Positions 7,073-12,208 of a DNA stretch of 12,208 bases are shown one piece after another; position 1 is the stretch's first letter; the number at the start of each line of letters is the position of its first letter. The DNA is from Bacteroidales bacterium (GTDB taxonomy: Bacteria > Bacteroidota > Bacteroidia > Bacteroidales > UBA7960). The translations under genes and the position numbers were made by a program. The stretch lies in NCBI GenBank assembly GCA_007128045.1, contig SKYG01000212.1:1-12208 (forward strand), given 5' to 3'. The notes below the pieces were generated by a model. It had not been told where the DNA came from. It saw only the letters and a program-made list of their open reading frames with translations, and did not search any database.

Positions 7073-9313
7073 TCACCGGTTAATGGCGTAGCGTAGTCCC
7101 ATATAAAACATACGCCCTGTAATCGGCCCCCATACCATAGAGGCATCGAAGTACTCACCGAACGGATTTCCGGCATCGATGATGGGGTGTTTTTGCCTGA
7201 AATTGGTTAGGTTCTCACCACCGATATATACATCGAGTTCTCGCCAGCGATAGGTGATCTGAGCTAACACTATGGTATGTGCGGGTGAGCGTTCCGGCAT
7301 CTGTAACTCTGCTGGCAGCATGCCGGTTGAAGGAATTCGCCCTGTTCCGTTGAACTGGGCAGTGGCGTCGAATTGCCACCTGTTGTTGCGCGTGGCATAT
7401 GAACCTGTTAGCAGACCACGATACCGGTTCACAAAAGGCTTTTCCTGCAACTCATCGTTAATGGTGGTTTGCACATCAGAATACCTGGCAGCAGCGGTAA
7501 CTTCCAATAAACGAGCAGGCTCGAAGCTGAATTCTACCTGGTAGTTATTGGCAAACGACCTGCCATTAAGGTTGTAAAACACTGCCTGACGATGATCCGT
7601 ATCCACATCTACAATTAGTTGATTTACAAAACTTGTACGATACACATCAGCCACCAGGGATGCATCACGGTTAAACAAGATCAGGTTGCGTGTAAGGCTT
7701 GCGCCAAAGTTCCAGGCCTGCTCAGGTAGGATATCTTCACGCACAATCATGCTTCGGTTGCTGACCAGCAAGCCGGTATTCTCGGCAATCATATTCGGCA
7801 CCCTGTATCCTTTGCCGGCTGATGCACGAAAAATCGTTTGTTCATTGATCGCGTAACGCATATGAATACGGGGAGTAAAAAAGGTACCATGCAAGTTGTG
7901 CAGGTCGACACGAGCCCCGGCGGTTACGGTCAACTGCTCCGGAATGGAATATGTATACTGCGCAAAAACGCCCGGCACCGATTCCGTCCGACTGAACAGA
8001 CTGTCGCTCAAGCTTTCCCGGTAATCATCAAAGAGATAACTAACTCCTGCCGTCATCCGGTGGTCAGGATGACCCAGGGTATTTTCAAAGAGGATATTGG
8101 CATAAAAGGTATTCTGTGTGCCATCATATGGGCGTTGTCCATACCAGGAGTCAACATCATGATGGGTAAAATTGAGCTGGGTACCCAGGCTGGCATCCGG
8201 CATGCGGCGAAAAAAGAATCCGGTGCGTGCAAAGGCCTCATACCGCCTTGTATTTACTCCAAAGCCATAATAGCTATCAGAACCAGGAGTTGCTCCATTC
8301 TCATAAAAGGCAAGCTGCCCACCTTCTCGTTCTTCCTGTAACAGCCTGAATCCGAATTGCGACTCCATCACACCAGGTTTATCGTAGCGATAACGATTGA
8401 TGATGTTTAGTTTTTTCATCATGGGATGGTCGAGAAATAAATTATGGTTGTGGTCAATCTTATTGTTCATCATTTCGCCATGCGCCATCACCATTGTATG
8501 CCAGCCTCCACCAAGCTGAACAGCGGCATTAACAGTACTCTCAAGTCTACCAAAGTCATTGGCGTAAAGGTTGTAATAAAACCTTTCGTCATGTTCAGGC
8601 TTTTTCAATTCGACGTTGATCTGGCCGGTTATTGACTCATAGCCATTGATTACACTGGCAGCACCCTTTGATATTTGTATCGACTCCATCCAGGGGCCTG
8701 GGATAAACCCCAACCCGAAAGGCTGCCCAAGCCCTCTGATCGTGGGCATGTTCTCTGTAAGTATCTGGCTGTATATTCCAGCCAACCCCAGCATTTGTAT
8801 CTGCTGTGCCCCTGACACCGCGTCGGTATATGACACATCGATAGAGGCATTGGTTTCAAAAGCTTCCGACAGATTACAGCAAGCCGCCCTCTGCAGTTCA
8901 CTGGTGGTAATCACCTGCGTCATCACAGGCTCCATGTGAGAAACATGGGTACCCGACTGACGACCGGCAACGACGACCTCATCGAGATCGCGAGTAGCTG
9001 ACAATATAACCTCAGCCTCATGCCGGTCTGCCGTTATCTCAAGGGTATCACTTTTATAGCCAATGTAGCTTACTACCAATCTGGCAGGTAGCCGGGCAGG
9101 TTTTAACAGTTGAAACGCTCCATTTTCATCGGTGGCAACACCCGTGGTAGTACCCAGCCAGAACACATTGGCACCGACAAGGGGCGTTTTCTGATTTTGG
9201 TTGTTAATGGGTTGCATCTCGTAGACCGTGCCGCGCAGAATATCCTGGGCAACAGCAACACCCGAGAAAAGAACTACATAGATGATATTTAAAAAAAATA
9301 TGTTGATTCGCAT
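7073..9313 (-). CDS. TonB-dependent receptor with carboxypeptidase-regulatory-like domain, probable metal-linked
   Basis: This 746-residue outer-membrane receptor would import a ligand using TonB energy. Residues 1-22 form a signal peptide (cut near VAVA-QD). A CarboxypepD_reg-like domain follows at about 26-105 (GANVFWLGTTTGVATDENG, VSYIGYKSDT). The plug lies at about 128-240 and the beta-barrel runs to the end. The plug carries adjacent cysteines C145-C146 in RAACCNLSEAFETN, then DVSYTDAVSGAQQIQMLGL and the typical ISKGAASVINGYESITGQINVELKKP. Paired cysteines are rare in ordinary SusC-like receptors and suggest a soft-metal ligand such as copper; this is inference. No SusD-type gene is adjacent, arguing against glycan uptake. 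It is last in a same-strand block after the HMA and cysteine-rich proteins, separated from the latter by 191 bp containing an inverted repeat. The ATG at 9313 is supported by the signal peptide. Confidence 0.93.
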   Translation of the reverse strand: MRINIFFLNIIYVVLFSGVAVAQDILRGTVYEMQPINNQNQKTPLVGANVFWLGTTTGVATDENGAFQLLKPARLPARLVVSYIGYKSDTLEITADRHEAEVILSATRDLDEVVVAGRQSGTHVSHMEPVMTQVITTSELQRAACCNLSEAFETNASIDVSYTDAVSGAQQIQMLGLAGIYSQILTENMPTIRGLGQPFGLGFIPGPWMESIQISKGAASVINGYESITGQINVELKKPEHDERFYYNLYANDFGRLESTVNAAVQLGGGWHTMVMAHGEMMNNKIDHNHNLFLDHPMMKKLNIINRYRYDKPGVMESQFGFRLLQEEREGGQLAFYENGATPGSDSYYGFGVNTRRYEAFARTGFFFRRMPDASLGTQLNFTHHDVDSWYGQRPYDGTQNTFYANILFENTLGHPDHRMTAGVSYLFDDYRESLSDSLFSRTESVPGVFAQYTYSIPEQLTVTAGARVDLHNLHGTFFTPRIHMRYAINEQTIFRASAGKGYRVPNMIAENTGLLVSNRSMIVREDILPEQAWNFGASLTRNLILFNRDASLVADVYRTSFVNQLIVDVDTDHRQAVFYNLNGRSFANNYQVEFSFEPARLLEVTAAARYSDVQTTINDELQEKPFVNRYRGLLTGSYATRNNRWQFDATAQFNGTGRIPSTGMLPAELQMPERSPAHTIVLAQITYRWRELDVYIGGENLTNFRQKHPIIDAGNPFGEYFDASMVWGPITGRMFYMGLRYAINR

Positions 9314-9437
9314 GATATACTTAGTTATTTGGATTTATTTCAGGAATTTCGCCAGGAGGAAAATAAGATCACAGGGTTTTATCTGTGTCTGTTAAAACAA
9401 AACGTTCCGCTCTAAGCGTGAAGGCTTATTCTTTGAT

Positions 9438-9469
9438 TCCTTTGCAAGGTTATTTTATACTGCAAAGGA
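9438..9469. promoter_or_regulatory. 9-bp perfect inverted repeat upstream of the TonB receptor
   Basis: TCCTTTGCA (9438-9446) and TGCAAAGGA (9461-9469) are exact complements around a 14-base AT-rich centre. The site is 125 bp upstream of the receptor ATG and 36 bp beyond the stop of the cysteine-rich gene. It could be an operator for a dimeric regulator or a hairpin trimming the upstream message. On the minus strand a near-match to the Bacteroidota promoter (TTG at 9474-9472, 19 bases, TAACCTTG at 9452-9445, one mismatch to TAnnTTTG) overlaps it, which would suit an operator. The other bases of the 191-bp gap show nothing further. Confidence 0.4.
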
Positions 9470-9504
9470 TGCAACGAAAAGCATAGAAAATAAATAGAAA
9501 TTAA

Positions 9505-9984
9505 CTAAGCAATTTTAATCTGATGGGCGTAGAGGACAAATGCCTTGCCCGTCAATCTGGGGGGTGGATCTATGAATGGCGCTTCAGCAGCAGATATGTG
9601 TGCATTGTCAAGACCAGGTATGGGTGTAGAAAAAACAGTAAAAATATCAAAAACAGGAATTGTGACCTTTTCAGTTGCTTTGTGCTGTGACAGCTGAAAA
9701 TCCTCTTTCAGATAGACCACCTCAATGTCACAACATCCAGGGTCACCTGTAATGCCGCATTGATTGGCCTCGGAAAGCGCACAACAGAATAGCGCTTCCT
9801 CAGCATTTTCTGAGTGATCGGTATATGCAGTGCCCCCGGTACAACATGAAACCGGCTCACTGGCAAAAAGTATTGCGGAAGTATCGCAACCAGCACAATG
9901 ATGCACCAACAACCTCACCCCCGTGAAAGACACCAGGAACAAGACAGTAAGCAGCAAGCTTAATAAGATACGAAATACGCGCAT
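9505..9984 (-). CDS. HYC_CC_PP family cysteine-rich small protein
   Basis: This 159-residue protein has an N-terminal hydrophobic segment (residues about 5-25, a signal peptide or membrane anchor) followed by HHCAGC at 28-33. Nine cysteines are visible: C30, C33, three adjacent pairs (47-48, 67-68, 84-85) and C76. The tail is DPPPRLTGKAFVLYAHQIKI. The HxC/CC/PP layout and this tail match the Bacteroidota family named HYC_CC_PP for those signatures. No activity is established for the family as far as I know. The cysteine pairs and the neighbouring HMA protein suggest periplasmic binding or sensing of a soft metal, most likely copper. The ATG at 9984 has a good Shine-Dalgarno (AGAGGA, 8 bases upstream), unusual for this window. 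It starts 85 bp after the HMA stop, with an 8-bp tandem array between them. Confidence 0.85.
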   Translation of the reverse strand: MRVFRILLSLLLTVLFLVSFTGVRLLVHHCAGCDTSAILFASEPVSCCTGGTAYTDHSENAEEALFCCALSEANQCGITGDPGCCDIEVVYLKEDFQLSQHKATEKVTIPVFDIFTVFSTPIPGLDNAHISAAEAPFIDPPPRLTGKAFVLYAHQIKIA

Positions 9985-10014
9985 TATTCAAATCCTCTTT
10001 ATAACACCTCAACC

Positions 10015-10062
10015 AAACAACTCAACAACTCAACAGTTCAACAGTTCAACAATTCAACAATT
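10015..10062. repeat. 8-bp tandem repeat array (CAACARTT)n between the HMA and HYC_CC_PP genes
   Basis: Five consecutive octamers run from 10023: CAACAACT, CAACAGTT twice, CAACAATT twice, with a degenerate AAACAACT at 10015-10022. The array is directly beyond the HMA stop (10070) and 31 bp upstream of the next gene's ATG (9984). The unit is shared with the array at 10528-10567, which lies before the HMA gene. Confidence 0.85.
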
Positions 10063-10069
10063 CAACTCC

Positions 10070-10483
10070 CTATTTTTTTTCATCGAACTTTTTGTTCTTT
10101 TCAAGCAGCTCCGGATCCCGTTTATAAATACAGCAATGATGAAGGTTGGCGTGAATATCATCATGTGTCAGGAAGTTTTGGGTATCATGACCGGCTTTTG
10201 CCACGGCGCGTTCAATCTGCTCCTGGCTTGTCCGCTCCGGACGAAACCTTACTTCCAGGGTTTGTTTCTCCTGGTCCCAGCTTGCCGACCTGACTCCCCT
10301 CACGGTATAAGCTGCACGTTCAATCCGATCCTTACACATCCCACAATTACCCAAAACAGTAAAAGTGGCTTCACCAGGATTCTCAACTTTTACAGCCTCT
10401 TGAGCCATTAAAAAAGAAGAAAGACCTACAGATATGATCAACCCGATAAAAACAGGTAAAAATGATCTGGCTATTATATTCAT
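10070..10483 (-). CDS. Secreted heavy-metal-associated (HMA) domain protein
   Basis: From the ATG at 10483 the protein is 137 residues: a signal peptide (about 1-27, ending SSFLMA before QEAV), then an HMA domain at about 38-105. The metal-binding loop is GNCGMC (C47, C50), the GxCxxC form that binds Cu(I) or a similar soft metal, followed by KDRIERAAYTVRGVRSASWD. A second cluster near the C-terminus, HDDIHANLHHCC (His and C117-C118), looks like an additional metal site and recurs in related Bacteroidota proteins. The charged tail follows. It probably acts as a periplasmic metal carrier or buffer, with copper the best guess. The frame could start at a TTG at 10510 (nine more residues), but the ATG places the signal peptide correctly. 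It is the first gene of the block with the HYC_CC_PP protein and TonB receptor. Confidence 0.9.
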   Translation of the reverse strand: MNIIARSFLPVFIGLIISVGLSSFLMAQEAVKVENPGEATFTVLGNCGMCKDRIERAAYTVRGVRSASWDQEKQTLEVRFRPERTSQEQIERAVAKAGHDTQNFLTHDDIHANLHHCCIYKRDPELLEKNKKFDEKK

Positions 10484-10527
10484 CTCAAATTTATTTTTTC
10501 TGTCAAACAATTCATTATTAAATCTTC

Positions 10528-10567
10528 AAACAATTCAACACCTCAACACCTCAACAGTTCAACAACA
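10528..10567. repeat. 8-bp tandem repeat array upstream of the HMA gene
   Basis: Consecutive octamers run AAACAATT, CAACACCT twice, CAACAGTT, CAACAACA. The family resembles the array at 10015-10062 and shares CAACAGTT exactly. The array would fall in the HMA leader RNA if the promoter at 10587-10614 is used, ending 45 bp before the ATG. Confidence 0.8.
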
Positions 10568-10586
10568 CTCTATAAAAGTGTATTGA

Positions 10587-10614
10587 CAAATTTACATATG
10601 CACATGAACACAAA
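10587..10614 (-). promoter_or_regulatory. Candidate Bacteroidota-type promoter for the HMA block
   Basis: On the minus strand TAAATTTG (10594-10587) matches the Bacteroidota -7 consensus TAnnTTTG exactly. TTTG (10614-10611) stands upstream with a 16-base spacer, slightly shorter than usual. It is about 104 bp upstream of the HMA ATG. The -7 match is good, the spacing marginal. Confidence 0.35.
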
Positions 10615-10691
10615 GGTAGCTAAAAACGTTAATAATAGCAAGATCATACAGTTAAAAATAATTAATGAACAACCTGATAACCAGGGAACCG

Positions 10692-10770
10692 TTTTCGGAC
10701 AGGTCAAGCCCTGTCCCTACAGTGCCATTCCGGGGTATTTGTTGACAGGTCAAGCCCTGTCCATACAGCG
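10692..10770 (-). repeat. REP-like hairpin doublet, left copy (79 bp), inverted relative to the copy at 11637-11715
   Basis: The unit holds two hairpins. The outer one has GGACAGG (10697-10703), loop TCAAGC and CCTGTCC (10710-10716), followed by CTAC (10717-10720), so on the minus strand GTAG stands at the foot. The inner one has GACAGG (10744-10749) and CCTGTC (10756-10761), with a decayed foot (GTAT). Bases 10692-10735 are the exact reverse complement of 11672-11715, and over the full 79 bp 74 positions agree. A hairpin with a 5' GTAG is the hallmark of REP sequences recognised by RAYT transposases. No RAYT gene is in the window. Confidence 0.8.
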
Positions 10771-10810
10771 ATTATAATATGGAAACCTCGTAACCATGAA
10801 ACCACAAACA

Positions 10811-10835
10811 GGGCAACCACAAGGGTTGCCCCTAC
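10811..10835 (-). repeat. REP-like GTAG hairpin with a different stem
   Basis: GGGCAACC (10811-10818) and GGTTGCCC (10824-10831) form a perfect 8-bp stem with loop ACAAG, followed by CTAC (10832-10835). On the minus strand this gives GTAG plus hairpin, the same plan and orientation as the doublet at 10692-10770, but with unrelated stem bases. It may belong to a second REP subfamily. Confidence 0.65.
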
Positions 10836-10961
10836 AAAGCATCAAACGAAACCCGCTGGCAACCTGGCAACCCGGAAACCTCATAACCTTGAACACATGA
10901 AACACCCATGTTAATCGCTTTAGCACACATGAGCATGATTAAAAGATTTCCCCTTTTTTTT

Positions 10962-10993
10962 GACTTTTCGACTTTCAGACTTTCAGACTTTCA
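10962..10993. repeat. 8-bp tandem repeat array (GACTTTCA)n just upstream of msrB
   Basis: Octamers GACTTTTC (10962), then GACTTTCA three times (10970-10993), followed by a partial GACAATTT. The array ends 15 bp before the msrB ATG, where a ribosome-binding site or the promoter-proximal leader would be. The unit sequence differs from the CAACARTT arrays but the 8-bp period is the same. Confidence 0.85.
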
Positions 10994-11008
10994 GACAATT
11001 TTAAACAG

Positions 11009-11632
11009 ATGAAACAAAAAACCATCCACATAACCCTTATAATCGCCATGCTTGTATTTCCTGCACTGGCCTCATGCACAACCCAAAATCCATCCAACAA
11101 TATGAAAACTTCCATCAAAGACAATGACCCTGGCCATTACCCTGTAATGAAGACAGAAGAAGACTGGAAAAAAGAACTTGACGAGACGCAGTATTATATT
11201 TTGCGTCAGGCTGGCACTGAACGCCCATTTACTGGAAAATACTACCAAACCGATGAAGCGGGCATCTATTATGCGGCGGCCAGCGGACAGCCTCTGTTTT
11301 TTTCTGACACCAAGTTTGACTCAGGTTGTGGCTGGCCAAGTTTCTTCGAGCCCATTACCCCCGATGCTGTTTTATACAGAACAGACAAAGCCTTTGGGAT
11401 GATACGGACAGAGGTGATTGATTCAGGCAGCGGGTCACATCTGGGTCACGTATTTAACGATGGGCCACCTCCCACCGGTCTGAGGTATTGCATGAACAGT
11501 GCAGCGCTGATCTTCGTTCCTCTCGGTCAGGAAGGACCAGATATTGTAAAGAGCTACATGGAGCACACTGCCAGCGAGGAGGAAAAACGGGTGATGGAAG
11601 ACATATTAAGTGCCAAAACAGATAACCGCTGA
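11009..11632 (+). CDS. msrB: Lipoprotein peptide-methionine (R)-S-oxide reductase MsrB
   Basis: MsrB reduces the R form of methionine sulfoxide in proteins, repairing oxidative damage. The 207-residue product starts with a lipoprotein signal (MKQKTIHITLIIAMLVFPAL, lipobox LASC, acylated C23), so it is probably anchored in a membrane facing the periplasm. The MsrB domain runs about 45-175: the probable resolving cysteine is C107 in SGCGWPSF, the conserved HLGHVFNDGPPPTGLRYC gives H144 and H147, and the catalytic cysteine is C161 in RYCMNSAAL. The two zinc CxxC pairs of the classical form are absent: YYAAASGQPLF stands where YYCxxC is expected, and EVIDSGSGSHLGH lacks the second pair. It is therefore the zinc-free form. 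No MsrA is fused. It is the only plus-strand gene here, flanked by inverted REP-like doublets and preceded by an 8-bp array. Confidence 0.95.
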   Translation: MKQKTIHITLIIAMLVFPALASCTTQNPSNNMKTSIKDNDPGHYPVMKTEEDWKKELDETQYYILRQAGTERPFTGKYYQTDEAGIYYAAASGQPLFFSDTKFDSGCGWPSFFEPITPDAVLYRTDKAFGMIRTEVIDSGSGSHLGHVFNDGPPPTGLRYCMNSAALIFVPLGQEGPDIVKSYMEHTASEEEKRVMEDILSAKTDNR

Positions 11633-11636
11633 GATA

Positions 11637-11715
11637 CGCTGTAGGGACAGGGCTTGACCTGTCCGAAAATCCCCCGGAATGGCACTGTAGGGACAGGGCT
11701 TGACCTGTCCGAAAA
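11637..11715 (+). repeat. REP-like hairpin doublet, right copy (79 bp)
   Basis: Two head-to-tail hairpins start five bases after the msrB stop. Each has GTAG (11641-11644 and 11687-11690), GGACAGG, loop GCTTGA, CCTGTCC (ending 11664 and 11710) and then GAAAA. They are joined by a spacer containing CCCCCGGAATGGCACT. This is the inverted counterpart of 10692-10770. It fills most of the 129-bp gap between convergent msrB and the DUF4143 gene and could stabilise or end the msrB message, though no T-run follows. Confidence 0.82.
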
Positions 11716-11761
11716 GGGCTGCGAAGTTTTGCGGGGTTACATAGCACCCTGTCAACTGATT

Positions 11762-12208
11762 TTATAAACTTAGCAACCATTTCCATACAGGGATAGCTTC
11801 AATCTTTTTACCACTCATCTCGAACATCCGTTCGGTGTCACGTGTGATGATTAACAAATGGTGACACTCCAATACTTCTGCAATTCTCAGTAATGCCTTC
11901 ACTTCCCTTTCAAAAGTGCCGGGGCTGTTGTCAAGATCATAACAAACCTGAATTGCCGTACCGGTATCAGGCACATAGAAATCGACCTCAATTCCCTTGT
12001 TGTAAAAATAGACAGCATCATTGCGTCCGTATTTTCGCAACAGATTTATGGCCACCATATTTTCTAGCAAAGAAGTATTCCCATCCAACAAGAAGAGGTT
12101 CAACAGGCCGTTATCGGTGAAATAATATTTTGGAGCAGTTACTTTATCAACCAGTTTACCCGCAATATTCTGTATGGGATTGATAAGCCAGGCATCTTTG
12201 GCATATTC
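11762..12208 (-). CDS. DUF4143 domain ATPase (AAA family), C-terminal part only
   Basis: The minus-strand frame is open from the right window edge to a TAA at 11762, giving 148 residues of a protein whose ATPase part lies outside. Visible are the DUF4143 signatures: PKYYFTDNGLLNLFL, ENMVAINLLRKYG, VYFYNKGIEVDFYVP, then AIQVCYDL and the helix EREVKALLRIAEVL. The EVDF...IQV pattern resembles a PD-(D/E)XK nuclease-like core, typical for this domain. Full-length members couple an N-terminal AAA ATPase with DUF4143; their cellular role is poorly known. A TTG at 12103 is an internal codon here, not a start. It converges on msrB. Confidence 0.9.
   Translation of the reverse strand, partial: EYAKDAWLINPIQNIAGKLVDKVTAPKYYFTDNGLLNLFLLDGNTSLLENMVAINLLRKYGRNDAVYFYNKGIEVDFYVPDTGTAIQVCYDLDNSPGTFEREVKALLRIAEVLECHHLLIITRDTERMFEMSGKKIEAIPVWKWLLSL

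Larger units (their letters stand above)
10484..11008. other. 525-bp divergent intergenic region packed with repeats
   Basis: The region separates the minus-strand HMA gene from plus-strand msrB. In order it holds an octamer array, a candidate promoter for the HMA gene, the left REP-like doublet, a third GTAG hairpin, two near-identical 20-bp stretches (10781-10800 and 10874-10893, starting GGAAACCTC, 18 of 20 identical), and a second octamer array against msrB. No gene is supported here; a 64-codon open frame at 10583-10777 is largely made of the REP-like sequence. No clear promoter for msrB was seen. Confidence 0.7.

Noticed and set aside
9923..10411. Plus-strand open frame of 162 codons spanning the octamer array
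   Set aside because: It is antisense to the HMA and HYC_CC_PP genes, and its repetitive N-terminus is translated octamer repeat.
10015..10567. Possible CRISPR-like array from the repeated CAACARTT units
   Set aside because: Units are 8 bp and contiguous with no unique spacers, and no cas genes are present.
10583..10777. Small plus-strand open frame of 64 codons
   Set aside because: About half is REP-like hairpin sequence, it shows no recognisable motif or ribosome-binding site, and it ends at the edge of the repeat.
11454..11786. Minus-strand open frame of 110 codons over the end of msrB and the right REP doublet
   Set aside because: It overlaps conserved MsrB catalytic sequence and REP hairpins, with no protein features of its own.
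12101..12103. TTG as the start of a short DUF4143 protein
   Set aside because: The frame continues upstream to the window edge with family-typical sequence (PKYYFTDNGLL), so this is an internal leucine codon.
1..12208. tRNA, rRNA, riboswitch or complete insertion sequence
   Set aside because: No cloverleaf, rRNA core sequence, recognisable aptamer or transposase frame was seen on either strand by reading; a covariance-model search was not possible here.

Overview
The window reads as chromosomal DNA from a Bacteroidota bacterium, probably a free-living or environmental member. The evidence is a SusC-style TonB-dependent receptor with an N-terminal carboxypeptidase-regulatory-like domain, a HYC_CC_PP-type cysteine protein next to an HMA metal-binding protein, a Tat-targeted Gfo/Idh/MocA oxidoreductase, a DUF4143 ATPase, weak Shine-Dalgarno sequences and AT-rich intergenic DNA. 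Genus and species cannot be read from the sequence. All genes except msrB lie on the minus strand.

Layout, left to right. (1) 1-491: 5' part of a Gfo/Idh/MocA oxidoreductase cut by the window edge. (2) 768-2546: a CLC chloride channel/transporter with two C-terminal CBS domains. (3) 2832-6873: a DNA-repair block, transcribed right to left: a radical SAM protein with a helix-hairpin-helix end, its DUF4130 partner, and UvrC. (4) 7073-10483: a metal-related block, transcribed right to left: a secreted HMA protein, a small cysteine-rich HYC_CC_PP protein, and a TonB-dependent receptor with an unusual Cys-Cys pair in its plug. (5) 11009-11632: a lipoprotein MsrB on the plus strand. (6) 11762-12208: C-terminal part of a DUF4143 ATPase, cut by the right edge.

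The most unusual content is between the genes. Nearly every intergenic stretch carries a short repeat: a 24-bp duplication, two or three palindromic copies around uvrC, a 7-bp tandem array at the uvrC 5' end, a CCGCAAAG-type inverted repeat, three 8-bp tandem arrays of two or more sequence types, and a set of REP-like hairpins. The REP-like hairpins form a 79-bp doublet on each side of msrB in inverted orientation (74 of 79 positions identical, 44 consecutive ones perfect). Each good hairpin has GTAG at its foot, the tetranucleotide known from REP sequences handled by RAYT (Y1-type) transposases. A further hairpin with the same plan but a different stem lies between them.

Functional reading: radical SAM/DUF4130 is a conserved but biochemically unassigned predicted DNA modification or repair pair, and its placement ahead of uvrC fits that prediction. 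The HMA, cysteine-rich and receptor genes probably act together on a soft metal such as copper across the periplasm and outer membrane; this is inferred from cysteine content and gene order. No rRNA, tRNA, CRISPR array, prophage or complete insertion sequence was seen.
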